Positions 47,752-57,778 are shown, counted from the stretch's first letter. The stretch is DNA of 64,000 nucleotides from Marinobacter zhejiangensis (GCF_900114775.1 NZ_FOUE01000004.1:372001-436000), one strand, 5' to 3'. The notes: a model not told the origin generated them from the sequence alone. Numbers and translations are program-made.

Positions 47752-48081
47752 TCACCGGTACTCAATTTTCATTTCAACCTGGATGTCACGCTGGGCCATT
47801 TCTTCCGCAACTTCCTGCATGACACGCTGATAAACCATCTTGGTGACCATAACGGGCAGACGATCAGCAACAACCCGGGCAGACCGAGACTCCCGCTTGG
47901 CGACAACCACCGGCTCCAACACTTTCAACGTCAGCATCATTTCTGGCTCCACATCCCGGAAACGATCGGCATTCAGCTCAAGCGCAGCCGCCAAAGCCTT
48001 CCTTTGTTGCACCAGCGCCCAGCACAGCATTCCACTGACCAGCGTTAGCACCGAAAAAGCAGCAATTGCCAGATAAACCAC
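47752..48081 (-). CDS. Small membrane-anchored protein
   Basis: 109 residues: an N-terminal transmembrane helix (VYLAIAAFSVLTLVSGMLCWALV), then a soluble domain with VEPEMMLTLKVLEPVVVAKRESRSARVVADRLPVMVTKMVYQRVMQEVAEEM. I start it at GTG 48081, 6 bases after GGAGG; the open frame runs upstream to 48177 but lacks a ribosome site there. The partner gene follows directly. Function unknown. Confidence 0.68.
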   Translation of the reverse strand: MVYLAIAAFSVLTLVSGMLCWALVQQRKALAAALELNADRFRDVEPEMMLTLKVLEPVVVAKRESRSARVVADRLPVMVTKMVYQRVMQEVAEEMAQRDIQVEMKIEYR

Positions 48082-48269
48082 GATAATCCTCCAATGCACC
48101 AGGAGTGACTCTATTCCTGGCAAGTGTGCAGCAGTGAGGCATGGAAACGATTGGCCGATGCGACAGGGCCCCGGCATGAAAGATGTGAATTAGGGCCAAC
48201 TGCAAACAGTTGCATACATACCTGAATGCACTCACACTTTATGGCAGACGTTTAACACTAAGGACCAGC

Positions 48270-48680
48270 ATGATCTGGCTGAAAGCGTTCGTAAGTGGTT
48301 TTCTCGCCACCCTTATTTTTCACCAGGGGCTTTTCAGTCTGCTGTACCTGGCAGGCCGGGTATCCATTGAGCCCTTCAATTTCGAGCCCGTCCCGCCGTT
48401 CGGCATCCCGGCTGTGGTATCGCTTTCCCTGTTTGGTGGCTTATGGGGCCTGGCACTTTGGGCATTGCTTCGATCCGCGACCAAGGCGTGGTTCTGGCTA
48501 CTCGCTGTTGTGCTGGGCGCCATCGGACCAACCGCGGTCGCCATGCTGGTAGTGTTCCCCCTCAAAGGCCTTGAGGTCTCCCAAACCACCTGGATAGGGG
48601 GACTGTTACTGAATGGCGCCTGGGGCCTGGGCGTGGCCATATTCCTGACCATTATGGGCACTGGAAGAGATCGAACCTGA
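48270..48680 (+). CDS. Four-helix inner-membrane protein of unknown function
   Basis: 136 residues with about four hydrophobic helices (near residues 3-28, 47-68, 73-95 and 107-130). ATG 48270 follows AGGA. It is 15 bases ahead of the saccharopine-dehydrogenase-like gene on the same strand. No family can be named. Confidence 0.72.
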   Translation: MIWLKAFVSGFLATLIFHQGLFSLLYLAGRVSIEPFNFEPVPPFGIPAVVSLSLFGGLWGLALWALLRSATKAWFWLLAVVLGAIGPTAVAMLVVFPLKGLEVSQTTWIGGLLLNGAWGLGVAIFLTIMGTGRDRT

Positions 48681-48695
48681 CAACAAGGAATCCCA

Positions 48696-49922
48696 ATGGA
48701 AAACCAAAACTACGATCTGGTTGTGTTTGGAGCCACCAGTTTCGTTGGCCAAATACTGTGTCACTACCTCGCCAGCCAATACGGCACTGACAAAGACCTC
48801 AAATGGGCCATTGCCGGGCGCTCAATGTCCAAGCTGGATGCCCTGAAGCGGGATCTGGACAGCACCTCCTTGCCGGTCCTGCAGGCGGATGCGGCTGACT
48901 TGCAATCATTGACGGCTCTGTGCGAGAAAACCCGGGTAGTCATTTCAACGGTTGGCCCCTATGCGCTCTATGGTGAACCGCTGATCCGGGCCTGTGTTCA
49001 GACCGGTACGGACTACTGCGACCTGACCGGCGAAGTACAGTGGATTCGCCAGATGATCACCCGCTATGAAGAGCAGGCCCAGGCCAGTGGCGCCCGCATT
49101 GTTCATTGCTGCGGTTTCGACTCCATCCCATCGGATCTTGGCGTGTGGTTCCTGCAGAACGAGGCGACCAAGAACCTTGGAGAACCTTGCACCCAGGTCA
49201 AGATGAGAGTTAAAGCGGCCCGTGGTGGACTGTCCGGCGGCACCGTCGCCAGTCTGATCAACGTCACCAAAGAGGCGGCCGCCAACCCCCAGCTAAGGAA
49301 AGAGTTGGCCAACCCGTTCTCGCTGGCACCAGAAGGTCATAAATCAAACCAGCGCCAGCCAAACGTAAAATCGGCCGAGTACGATCCGGATTTTGATGTC
49401 TGGCTGGCGCCGTTCATGATGGCCCCCATCAACGTCCGCATTGTCCATCGATCAAATGCACTCCAGGGTGCCCCCTATACCGAGGAGTTCCTCTACGACG
49501 AAGCGATGATGACCGGAAAAGGCATGAAAGGACGCCTGACCGCTCTGGGCATCACTGCAGCCCTGGGCAGCTTCATTGCCGGAGCCGCCATCAAACCCAC
49601 TCGCTGGGTGCTGGAGAAGTTCGTGGTACCCAAGCCAGGCGAAGGCCCCAGCCCCGAAGCTCAGAAAAATGGCTTTTACGACCTTCGCTTCCTGGGCATG
49701 ACAGCCAGCGGCAAGACGGTGAGCACCAAGGTAACCGGCGATATGGACCCGGGCTACGGTTCAACCGGGAAAATGCTCGGCGAAGCCGGTGTTTGCCTGG
49801 CACTGGACATCGACAAAGCCAGCACCGGGGGCGGCTTCTGGACCCCAGCCTCCATCTTTGGCGAGAAGCTGGTCAACCGGCTTTGCGAAAACGCCGGCCT
49901 GACGTTTGAGCGGGTAGGGTAG
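48696..49922 (+). CDS. Saccharopine dehydrogenase-like / trans-enoyl reductase family protein
   Basis: 408 residues. The N-terminal Rossmann fold is YDLVVFGATSFVGQILCHYLA (about residues 6-26), with VVISTVGPYALYGEPLIRACVQTGTDYCDLTGEVQWIRQM and the CCGFDSIPSDLGVW motif of the saccharopine-reductase-like branch found in lipid-related and trans-acting enoyl reductases. Substrate not known; it is not a lysine-pathway enzyme by sequence. Confidence 0.83.
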   Translation: MENQNYDLVVFGATSFVGQILCHYLASQYGTDKDLKWAIAGRSMSKLDALKRDLDSTSLPVLQADAADLQSLTALCEKTRVVISTVGPYALYGEPLIRACVQTGTDYCDLTGEVQWIRQMITRYEEQAQASGARIVHCCGFDSIPSDLGVWFLQNEATKNLGEPCTQVKMRVKAARGGLSGGTVASLINVTKEAAANPQLRKELANPFSLAPEGHKSNQRQPNVKSAEYDPDFDVWLAPFMMAPINVRIVHRSNALQGAPYTEEFLYDEAMMTGKGMKGRLTALGITAALGSFIAGAAIKPTRWVLEKFVVPKPGEGPSPEAQKNGFYDLRFLGMTASGKTVSTKVTGDMDPGYGSTGKMLGEAGVCLALDIDKASTGGGFWTPASIFGEKLVNRLCENAGLTFERVG

Positions 49923-49931
49923 GCTAACCCG

Positions 49932-51587
49932 TCATTCGCCCCGGGGTGGTTGGAGCATCAGCAGACGATCCACCTCGGGCATTGCACTGGCATCATGGGC
50001 GGCAACCAACAGCGTTCGCCCCTCAAGGTATTGGCGCATCCCGCAGGAAATGGCCGCACTTGTCGCTGCATCCACCCCAGTAAATGGCTCATCCAGAACG
50101 ACCAGATCCGCCTCCCTAAGCAGGGTGCGGGCGAGGGCAATCCTCCTGGCCTCACCACCGGACAACTGACTCCCCAAGCGCCCCAGCCAACCGTCCAGCT
50201 GGCCGGGAATCTGGCTGATCCGCTCATCCAGCCTTACCAGTGCCAACGTACGCCAAATCAGGGCGTCGTCGAGCTGGCGTCCGTCTGGTACAAGGTTACG
50301 CCGAACCGTGTCATTAAAGATCACGGTTTGCTGCTCAAGGTAGGCGACCCGCTGCAGACCCGCTCCCCTGGCGATGACGCCCCCAGTCGCCTCCACCAAC
50401 CCAGCCGCTACATCCAGCAAGGTCGATTTGCCTGACCCGGAGGCACCAACAACCCCAACCCATTCGCCACACCTGATGGCGGCAGTAACGCCCTCCAGAG
50501 CCACAACCTGACCTTCCCGGCAAACGCTCACATCCTGAAACGATAGCAAGAGGCTTGCGTCTTGCGTGCCGCCCGCCGTATCGGAATGTCGACCCCTATC
50601 CTCTCCACCTTCTGCGTTACTTACTGCATTCAATCGCCGGGCCGCGGCTTGGGTACTGCCAAGCACACCAAAGGCATCGGGCAGGGGACCCAAGACCTCC
50701 GCCATCCCAAGCAGCATCAGGGGCATCAGTACCGCAACTGGACCACTAATCGCGCCCCCGCGATAGAGCTCAAGCCCCACCCAAAGTGCCACCAGAACCG
50801 CAAGGTTGATACAAATACCGCTGAGTGCCCGGTGCCACGCAATGTTGCGGCCCAGCCGGGATTGGTCCGTACTCCAAATCGAAGCTTGTCGGGCGAGGTC
50901 TTCATGGGTCTGAGCCAGCAACCCGGCCGCAGTCAGCTCTGCCTGACCGCGGAGCTGATCAATCAGGCGCTCGCGCAAGGCATTCTGACCATCAACCCGC
51001 TGCCGGGCGACCTCACCGTTACGCAAGTGCAGGGCGGCCGTTGACAACAGAAACGCCAACACCAGCAAAGCCCCCACAAACCCGGCCATCAGAGGTGAAT
51101 ACACAAACAGCGCCACCGCAATCAAACCACCGGTTAACAACAACGCCAACAGGGTTGGCGCAACGAGCCGAAGGTAGAGCGTGTCCATCACATCGACATC
51201 GGAGGTCAGCCGGGCCAGCCAATCAGCCCCTTTCAGGTGTTGGCGCTGGAACCCCGGAACCGACGACAACGCCTGAAAAAGCGTGACCCGGAGCGCGGCC
51301 AAAAGGCGCAGAACCGTATCGTGGTTATAGACCCGCTCCAGATAACGCCCAACCGTTCGGGTAACGGCAAACAAACGTATGCCGCCACCCGGGGTATAGA
51401 TATTCAGCTGGGCAGCGATGCCGGCCGCGAGCAACATCCCCGTAACCGCAGTGGCGGTAATGAACCAGCCAGAAAGCGCCAGCAGCCCCAGACCGGACAC
51501 CAGCGTCAGCAAAATGAGCAGGGCACCGACCACAAGGCGGCGCTTGTCGCGGAATATGAGCGTTAGCCAGGGCACCAACTCACGCAT
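49932..51587 (-). CDS. cydC: Glutathione/cysteine ABC exporter subunit CydC
   Basis: 551 residues; a fused transmembrane-ATPase half-transporter. With CydD it exports reduced thiols to the periplasm and is needed to assemble bd oxidase. Transmembrane domain about residues 1-300, then Walker A (GASGSGKSTLLD) near 375 and signature QLSGGEARRIALARTLL. ATG 51587 follows GGAGG by 8 bases and overlaps the cydD end by 8. Confidence 0.9.
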   Translation of the reverse strand: MRELVPWLTLIFRDKRRLVVGALLILLTLVSGLGLLALSGWFITATAVTGMLLAAGIAAQLNIYTPGGGIRLFAVTRTVGRYLERVYNHDTVLRLLAALRVTLFQALSSVPGFQRQHLKGADWLARLTSDVDVMDTLYLRLVAPTLLALLLTGGLIAVALFVYSPLMAGFVGALLVLAFLLSTAALHLRNGEVARQRVDGQNALRERLIDQLRGQAELTAAGLLAQTHEDLARQASIWSTDQSRLGRNIAWHRALSGICINLAVLVALWVGLELYRGGAISGPVAVLMPLMLLGMAEVLGPLPDAFGVLGSTQAAARRLNAVSNAEGGEDRGRHSDTAGGTQDASLLLSFQDVSVCREGQVVALEGVTAAIRCGEWVGVVGASGSGKSTLLDVAAGLVEATGGVIARGAGLQRVAYLEQQTVIFNDTVRRNLVPDGRQLDDALIWRTLALVRLDERISQIPGQLDGWLGRLGSQLSGGEARRIALARTLLREADLVVLDEPFTGVDAATSAAISCGMRQYLEGRTLLVAAHDASAMPEVDRLLMLQPPRGE

Positions 51588-53277
51588 GGACAGAGCCTCC
51601 ATTGTCGAGGGTCAGCACTTTATCGGCGATCTCAAGCAACGACTGGTGATGGGTGGCCAGTACGAGGGTTTTTCCGGCCAATTTCAGCTGCCGAAAACCT
51701 TCAATCAGTATGCGCTGACTGGCCAGATCCAGGCCCGCAGTAGGCTCATCCAGCAGCACCAGCTTGTAGTCCGCCAAAAGCACCCTTGCCAGGGCCAACC
51801 GGCGGGCCTGGCCACCAGAAAGCCCATGCCCCGTTTCGGAAACGGCGCTATGAATCCCCCTGGCTCGCTGATTAACCAGAGGCCCGAGCCCCACCTTCTC
51901 CAACGCCCCGATCATGTCGTCGTCGCTTGCTGACGGCGCCACCAGACGGAGGTTGTCCGCCCAACTACCCTGCAACAGGAAGGGGGACTGGCCAAGCCAA
52001 CCAAACGGCGTCGAGCCTGCAGGCTTACCGAAGATAGACACCACACCAAAATCGGGCTGAGAGAAACCGGCCAAGAGATTCAAAAGCGTACTCTTACCGC
52101 CCCCAGACGGGCCGCAAAGGGCCAGGCACTGCCCCGGTTCAACAGTAAGCGACACCCGATCCAATACCGGCAGACCGGGCTGGTAAGCGAAGCTGGCATC
52201 CTTGACCACCACCGCCTGGGAGATCGCACCTCCCTCACGCGTCATCTCGCCACCCGCAGCCTCGGAGGCCACACACTCTGACGAGCCGCATGCCATACGC
52301 GCCCGCAACAACTCGGCAGCCCCCAGCGCAGCGGCGCGGTCGTGGTAGTGCTGAGCGAGCTGTCGAAGGGGTTGGAAGAACTCCGGCGCCAGCATCAACA
52401 CAAACAGCCCGGAATAGAGGGTCAGTTGATCGGCAGGTCCATAGTCGATGTAACCAAGCAGACCAAAGCCGATATAGATGGCCACCACGGCAATCGCCAC
52501 CGACGAGAAGAATTCCAGCACGGCCGACGACAGAAACGCGACTTTAAGGGTTTTCATGGTCACCACCCGAAAGCGGTCAGATGCCTTTTCCAAATCGGCC
52601 GCCGCACGCTCGGTGGCATCAAATAGCTGGAGGGTGGTGAGCCCACGAATCTTGTCCAGAAACTGGCCGGACAATCGCCCCATGGTAAGAAAATGTTGCT
52701 GGTTAAGCTTTTCCGCCCCCATCCCCACCAGAGCCATAAAGAGCGGGATCAGCGGTGCCGACAACAACAGGAAGATGGCGGCAAGCCAATCAAGAGCACC
52801 AACAACCACAAGGATGATCATTGGCACGACCGCACTCAACACCATCTGGGGAAGAAAGTGGGCGTAGTAGCCATGCAGGGCCTCAACCTGCTCAATCCAT
52901 TCACTGGACAGCGCGGCCGGTGACTCCTGCTTCAGACTTTGCGGCCCGGCATGACGCCAGGACGCCATAAGATTGCGCCGTACATCGCCCCTTATCCGCT
53001 CACTGGCATTGGCCGCAAAGTGACCCTGCAAGCCTTGAGCGAGTCCTCGAACAAGCACCGCAACCACCAGGGGAATCAACCAGACAACAAGGGAGGGCAG
53101 GCCCGCACCAACAATGACAGCCTGATGGACCAGATAGGCCAGCAACCCCATCTGCACGATGGTTGCCACACCGGCCAGCGTGCCAGCAAGGATGGTCAGG
53201 GCAATTGGGCGGCGATGGCCCCGAGCCAGCTCAGACAGCCATCGCCTTGTCTCGCGGGGATTAGTGGTAGCCGACAC
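51580..53277 (-). CDS. cydD: Glutathione/cysteine ABC exporter subunit CydD
   Basis: About 565 residues. Transmembrane domain, then Walker A (GPSGGGKSTLLN) and signature GLSGGQARRLALARVLL. I take GTG 53277 as start: AAGG stands just before it, and the protein then begins MSATTNPRETRRWLSEL. The open frame further upstream is inside cydB read in another frame. The start overlaps the cydB end by 17 bases. Confidence 0.88.
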   Translation of the reverse strand: MSATTNPRETRRWLSELARGHRRPIALTILAGTLAGVATIVQMGLLAYLVHQAVIVGAGLPSLVVWLIPLVVAVLVRGLAQGLQGHFAANASERIRGDVRRNLMASWRHAGPQSLKQESPAALSSEWIEQVEALHGYYAHFLPQMVLSAVVPMIILVVVGALDWLAAIFLLLSAPLIPLFMALVGMGAEKLNQQHFLTMGRLSGQFLDKIRGLTTLQLFDATERAAADLEKASDRFRVVTMKTLKVAFLSSAVLEFFSSVAIAVVAIYIGFGLLGYIDYGPADQLTLYSGLFVLMLAPEFFQPLRQLAQHYHDRAAALGAAELLRARMACGSSECVASEAAGGEMTREGGAISQAVVVKDASFAYQPGLPVLDRVSLTVEPGQCLALCGPSGGGKSTLLNLLAGFSQPDFGVVSIFGKPAGSTPFGWLGQSPFLLQGSWADNLRLVAPSASDDDMIGALEKVGLGPLVNQRARGIHSAVSETGHGLSGGQARRLALARVLLADYKLVLLDEPTAGLDLASQRILIEGFRQLKLAGKTLVLATHHQSLLEIADKVLTLDNGGSVHA

Positions 53278-54262
53278 CGGCCTTGACCTTGCCGCGGAAT
53301 ACCCAGTACGTCCAGGCGGTATACACCAGGACAATGGGAATAACGAACAACAGGCCCAGCAGGAGGAACAACTGAGAGTTGTAGGCCGAAGCCGCATCCC
53401 ACAAGGTGTAGTTTGGCGGCACAACGTACGGCCAGCGACTCACCAGCAAGCTCAGGTACGTGGCAATGAACAGCCCCATGGTGGAGACAAACGGCATGGC
53501 CTCACTGCGGTTGCGTACCGACCGCCAGATCTGGAACGCAAACAGCAGGGTCAAGGCCGGCAGCACCCAGATAATGCTGAATCCGGAGAACCAGCGCTCG
53601 AGCACCAACTCGTCAACATAGGGCGTCCAAAGGCTGATAGCCGCGAAGATCACCAGTACCGCAACCAGCAACGGCGTTGCCAGACGGTAAGCCCATTCCT
53701 GAAGCTCACCCTCAGTTTTGAGAATCAACCAGGTCGCCCCCAACAACGCGTAACCGGCCAGCATGCCGACGCCTGTGAGCACGGTAAACGGAGTGAGCCA
53801 GTCGAGGGCCCCGCCGACATACACCCCATTGGCGGTTTCAAAGCCCTGGATATAAGCACCCACAACAGCGCCCTGGGCAAACGAGGCAATGGTTGAACCA
53901 CCGGCAAACGCCCAGTTCCAGAGGTAACGGGAGGTTCGCGCCTTGAAACGAAACTCGAACGCTACCCCACGGAAGATCAAACCCGCCAGGAGCAGGAATA
54001 CGCCGATATAGAGCGCAGGAAGGAAGATGGTGTATACCAGCGGGAATGCCGCCAGAAGCCCGGCACCGCCCAGCACCAGCCAGGTTTCATTGCCGTCCCA
54101 AACCGGGGCGACCGAATTCATCATGGTATCGCGGGCTTGTTCATCCGGTGCAAACGGGAACAGGATGCCGACCCCCAGGTCGAACCCGTCCATCAGCACA
54201 TACATGATCACCCCAAAACCAATAATGCCTGCCCAGATAATCGCAAGATCAAACGGCTGCAT
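53261..54262 (-). CDS. cydB: Cytochrome bd ubiquinol oxidase subunit II
   Basis: 333 residues, eight to nine transmembrane helices. Starts MQPFDLAIIWAGIIGFGVIMYVLMDGFDLGVGILFPF, and DGNETWLVLGGAGLLAAFPLVY is the second signature. The shorter CioB-like size matches the short-loop subunit I next to it. Cotranscribed with cydA (2-base gap). Confidence 0.94.
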   Translation of the reverse strand: MQPFDLAIIWAGIIGFGVIMYVLMDGFDLGVGILFPFAPDEQARDTMMNSVAPVWDGNETWLVLGGAGLLAAFPLVYTIFLPALYIGVFLLLAGLIFRGVAFEFRFKARTSRYLWNWAFAGGSTIASFAQGAVVGAYIQGFETANGVYVGGALDWLTPFTVLTGVGMLAGYALLGATWLILKTEGELQEWAYRLATPLLVAVLVIFAAISLWTPYVDELVLERWFSGFSIIWVLPALTLLFAFQIWRSVRNRSEAMPFVSTMGLFIATYLSLLVSRWPYVVPPNYTLWDAASAYNSQLFLLLGLLFVIPIVLVYTAWTYWVFRGKVKAGVGYH

Positions 54263-54264
54263 GA

Positions 54265-55692
54265 TCAGTGACCTCCCTGATTTGCTGGATTAGCGCCAGA
54301 ATCGTCAATCTCAAAGGGTACATGGGCGGCGGACAGCGGCCGCGCAGGCCGGTCACTTTCGTCCACGTGTTCGTCTTCGGTGCCTTCCAGCCCGACATAC
54401 AGCACGCGCATCAGGTAATAGACGCCAGCCGTAAATACCATGCCGTACACCACGATGTAGCCAATCAGCGTAAACAGGGCCATGCCACCGGTGAGGGAAG
54501 GGGTCACCGCTTCTGCCTGCGTCATGATGCCGTACACCAGCCACGGCGCTCGCCCGGTTTCGGTCACGAACCACCCGGTCAATACGGCAAGGAACGGGGC
54601 AATACTCATAGCCCGAAGGCCCTGCAGGTACCACCCGGTTCGCCACAACCGGCCACCCACACGAAGCACCAGCCCGGTCACCGCAAACAGGATCATCAGC
54701 ACACCAATACCGACCATGACCCGGAAGCTCCAGAACACCAGCGCAACTGGCGGCTGCTCTTCTGGTGAAACCTCGTTCAGTCCCTTGATCTCGCCGTGCC
54801 AGTCGTGGGTCAGAATGAGGCTCGCCATATTGGGAATGCCAATCTCAAAGTGATTGGTCTGATTTTCCTGGTCAGGAATGGCGAAAAGCAACAGAGGCAC
54901 GTCGCCGGAGGTTTCCCAGTGCCCCTCCATTGCCGCCACTTTCATCGGTTGATGCTCAAGCGTACTCAGACCATGGAAATCACCAACCACCGCCTGGGCC
55001 GGAGCGATAAACAGCAGCAGCCAAAGGCACATAGACAGCGCCTTCTTGTTGGCTTCAACCTCACGACCGCGAAGCAGGTACCAGGCACTGACGCCCGCGA
55101 CGACAAAACTGCCCGTCAGGAACGATGCCAGCGCCATGTGCATGAAGCGGAACGGGAAGGACGGGTTGAAAATCGCCTCACTCCAGGACACCACATGAAA
55201 CACGCCCTCGCGGAACTCGACACCCGCAGGCGTCTGCATCCAGCTATTGGCCGCCAGAATCCAGAACGAGGAGATAAACGTACCTGTAGCAACCAGAATC
55301 GCTGAGGCCAGGTGAGCGCCTGGCGGAACCTTGTCACGCCCAAACAACAACACACCGAGGAAGGCTGCCTCAAGGAAGAAGGCCGTTATCACCTCATAAC
55401 TGAGGATCGGCCCCAGGAAGTTGGCGGATGCCTGTGCAAAATTGCTCCAGTTGGTACCAAACTGGAAGGACATCACAATCCCGGACACAACGCCCATACC
55501 AAAAACCACGGCAAACACCTTGGTCCAGAAGGCTGAAAGCGTTATCCAAACGGGGTTTCGGGTTTTGAACGCAAGCCCTTCAAGGACTGCGATAAAGGAT
55601 GCCAAACCAATGGTAAACACTGGAAATATGGCATGGAAAGACACGACGAATGCAAACTGAATGCGGGATAGTAAAAGGGGATCCAAGTCCAC
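54265..55692 (-). CDS. cydA: Cytochrome bd ubiquinol oxidase subunit I (short Q-loop, CIO-type)
   Basis: 475 residues. Heme ligands include the His of FAFVVSFHAIFP near the N-terminus and a Met/His pair further on (GFMGVVS-like GMGVVSGIVMSFQFGTNWS). The Q-loop is short, as in the cyanide-insensitive CioA of Pseudomonas and unlike E. coli CydA (522 residues). GTG 55692 is chosen because GGAGG lies 5 bases upstream; GTG 55704 overlaps that ribosome site. No cydX-like microgene is visible after cydB. Confidence 0.92.
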   Translation of the reverse strand: MDLDPLLLSRIQFAFVVSFHAIFPVFTIGLASFIAVLEGLAFKTRNPVWITLSAFWTKVFAVVFGMGVVSGIVMSFQFGTNWSNFAQASANFLGPILSYEVITAFFLEAAFLGVLLFGRDKVPPGAHLASAILVATGTFISSFWILAANSWMQTPAGVEFREGVFHVVSWSEAIFNPSFPFRFMHMALASFLTGSFVVAGVSAWYLLRGREVEANKKALSMCLWLLLFIAPAQAVVGDFHGLSTLEHQPMKVAAMEGHWETSGDVPLLLFAIPDQENQTNHFEIGIPNMASLILTHDWHGEIKGLNEVSPEEQPPVALVFWSFRVMVGIGVLMILFAVTGLVLRVGGRLWRTGWYLQGLRAMSIAPFLAVLTGWFVTETGRAPWLVYGIMTQAEAVTPSLTGGMALFTLIGYIVVYGMVFTAGVYYLMRVLYVGLEGTEDEHVDESDRPARPLSAAHVPFEIDDSGANPANQGGH

Positions 55693-55704
55693 AGGAACCT
55701 CCAC

Positions 55705-55881
55705 TTGAGAGATCTGAAGCTGTGTTTCCAGCCTCCCGAGGTGCAGGAGACCGACTTATAATCGTTAGATATAATGTTATAACCAAAATTATTTTGCAAT
55801 TGCGCCAGCGATCAGATGAGCGCATAAAACGACAACAAGACAGCAGGCTCAGCGCACCGCGCGAGCATTATGGGGCATAGC
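55705..55881. promoter_or_regulatory. cydA upstream region, AT-rich with small palindrome
   Basis: The region between divergent cydA and the methyltransferase gene has a markedly AT-rich block (about 55755-55800) with GTTATAACC and the 13-bp palindrome CAAAATTATTTTG. It probably contains the cydABDC promoter. No TTGAT-N4-ATCAA (Anr/Fnr) site is visible. Confidence 0.4.
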
Positions 55882-56508
55882 ATGAAGTTTTACGATGAAC
55901 GAATCCTTCCGGTCTTGATCGACAAGACCTGTTCACTGGGTCAAGTGATGAAACTGCGCAGCCAGGTGGTGCCACACTGTGAGGGTACCGTACTGGAAGT
56001 GGGCATGGGCTCTGGCATCAACCTGGAGTTTTACAACCCCGAGAAGGTATCGCTGGTGTATGGACTGGAGCCCTCAGAGGGCATGCGCCGAAAAGCCAGC
56101 GCCAACCTCGCAAAATCACCCGTTCATGTAGAATGGCTCGGACTACCGGGGGAGCAGATCCCTCTGGACGACAACTCAGTGGACACCGTGCTGCTTACTT
56201 TCACCCTGTGCACCATTCCCGATTGGCTGTCAGCCCTGAAACAAATGCTCCGGGTATTGAAACCCGGCGGCAAGTTGCTTTTCCTGGAGCACGGACAGTC
56301 ACCGGATGAGGCAGTACACAAGTGGCAGGACCGCATCACTCCCGTCTGGAAGCGAGTCGCCGGCGGCTGCCACCTCAACCGCCCAATTGCCGACATGATC
56401 AAGGAATCAGGGTTTATCGTGGACACCGTTGAGAACCTGTACGTCCCCAAATCCCCCAAAATCGCCAGCTACATCTACAAAGGCACCGCCCACAAAGCCA
56501 CAGAGTAG
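55882..56508 (+). CDS. Class I SAM-dependent methyltransferase
   Basis: 208 residues. Motif I is VLEVGMGSGINLEFYNP (about residues 36-52), followed by DNSVDTVLLTFTLCTIPDW and LKPGGKLLFLEHGQSPD. It is of the UbiE/Methyltransf_11 type. Substrate unknown. ATG 55882 is placed a few codons inside an earlier ATG (55870) because GGGG precedes it; both are possible. Confidence 0.82.
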   Translation: MKFYDERILPVLIDKTCSLGQVMKLRSQVVPHCEGTVLEVGMGSGINLEFYNPEKVSLVYGLEPSEGMRRKASANLAKSPVHVEWLGLPGEQIPLDDNSVDTVLLTFTLCTIPDWLSALKQMLRVLKPGGKLLFLEHGQSPDEAVHKWQDRITPVWKRVAGGCHLNRPIADMIKESGFIVDTVENLYVPKSPKIASYIYKGTAHKATE

Positions 56509-56541
56509 CCATCAAATCCAGGGCAGGGGGCCGACCTTCAA

Positions 56542-56570
56542 TTGCGTTATCCGCCAAGGCCTTATACAAT
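56542..56570 (+). promoter_or_regulatory. sigma70 promoter of tRNA-Leu
   Basis: TTGCGT (56542-56547), 17-base spacer, TACAAT (56565-56570), 26 bases before the mature tRNA. Confidence 0.65.
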
Positions 56571-56596
56571 CCTGCCCCTGATTTACCTCCCTCCTT

Positions 56597-56683
56597 GCCC
56601 GGATGGTGAAATTGGTAGACACAAGAGACTTAAAATCTCTCGGCCGCAAGGCCGTGCCGGTTCGATTCCGGCTCCGGGCACCA
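56597..56683 (+). tRNA. tRNA-Leu (anticodon UAA)
   Basis: Acceptor stem GCCCGGA/TCCGGGC, anticodon loop CTTAAAA (TAA), long variable arm CGGCCGCAAGGCCG, T-loop GGTTCGATTCC, and CCA encoded. The spurious peptide frame antisense to it is ignored. Confidence 0.97.
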
Positions 56684-56879
56684 TTAAAATCAAATAGTTA
56701 AAACCTCCTTCGATTCCGAATACTTCCTCGCCAATTCCTGTGTAGACGTTATGTAGACAAGACGGCATCCTTCAGGCGACTGAAAATTGGCGTAGGGTAT
56801 CCCTAATAAACAAAAGCGAACATTCGCAGCACCTCATATCCTTGCCGTTTTCTGCCCCAGTTGAGCGCTTGGTCGCTTC

Positions 56880-57778
56880 TCAAGAACCCGGCAAACGATC
56901 AAATGGACTAACTGTTCCAGCTCGTCGATCGCCAATAATGTGGGTGTAGATTTCAGTCGTCCGAATATCGCTGTGGCCGAGGATTTCCTGAACCGTTCGG
57001 ATATCACTTCCCGACCTCAGCAGCTCAGTGGCAAAAGCATGGCGAAAAGTATGCGCCGTCACCCGTTTGGTCATTCCGCTCGCTAGCACAGCCTGCCTTA
57101 ATTGCCGCGCGTATGTTGACACTGCCAACCAAAGTCTTTCATGACCGGCCCGTACTTTTTGTGCAGAGAGGCCGGGACCGATGTGAGCCCGAATCCCTCG
57201 GCCAGGTCGGACTCATGTATTGCGCGTGAATGGGCGATTTGCCGATCCATGTTCTTTCTCACGTTGCCGGGGATAAGGGTATATCGATCTTTTCGGCCCT
57301 TACCGTTGAACACCAGCAGGTTCCGGCTTTTCAGGTCGATGTCTTTTATGCGAAGCGAGAGAGCTTCGCTGATCCTCAAACCACAGCCATAAAGAAGTGC
57401 AGTAATTAGCCAATACTCCGCTTCCATATTCCCAAGAATAGAAGCGACTTCCTCTGGGTTGAGAACCGTGGGCATGCGTCGGGGTGTTTTCGACATCTTG
57501 TAGTGCAGGTTTTCGATCTCCCTTTTCAGCACATTCTTGTAAAGGAAGATTATGGCGCAGAGTGCCTGGTTTTGGGTGGCGGGGCTGACCCCTCGATTTA
57601 CGGCGAGATGATTCAGGAAACGCTCAATTTCGTGATTTCCCATCACCTCGGGGTGCTTCTTGTCATTGAACAGAATGAACTGGCGGACCCAGTAGAGATA
57701 GGCTTTCTCGGTTCGATAGCTGTACTGCTTCGTCCTGATTTCTGTGCGAACCGATTGCAGAAACGGTGATTTTGACAC
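56880..57778 (-). pseudogene. intI: Integron integrase (IntI), frameshifted with internal deletion
   Basis: A tyrosine recombinase of the integron type in two frames: 57778-57098 (N-terminal part) and 57128-56880 (C-terminal part). The first carries the SAM-like N-domain (YSYRTEKAYLYWVRQFILF), the catalytic Arg (GLRISEALSLR) and the start of the integron-specific patch ([16 protein letters not shown]). The second carries [27 protein letters not shown] with the catalytic Tyr. Against intact integrases, about 25 residues after FGWQ are missing, up to [10 protein letters not shown], and the frame changes. All four catalytic residues survive, but no complete protein can be made. GTG 57778 follows AGGGG. 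Confidence 0.88.

Noticed and set aside
56740..56765. TGTAGAC repeated twice after tRNA-Leu, resembling a phage att site
   Set aside because: No phage integrase or matching second copy in the window; the nearby recombinase is of the integron type.
56583..56768. Short frame antisense to tRNA-Leu containing GAGIEPARPCGREILS
   Set aside because: A well-known false call produced by reading tRNA genes on the opposite strand.
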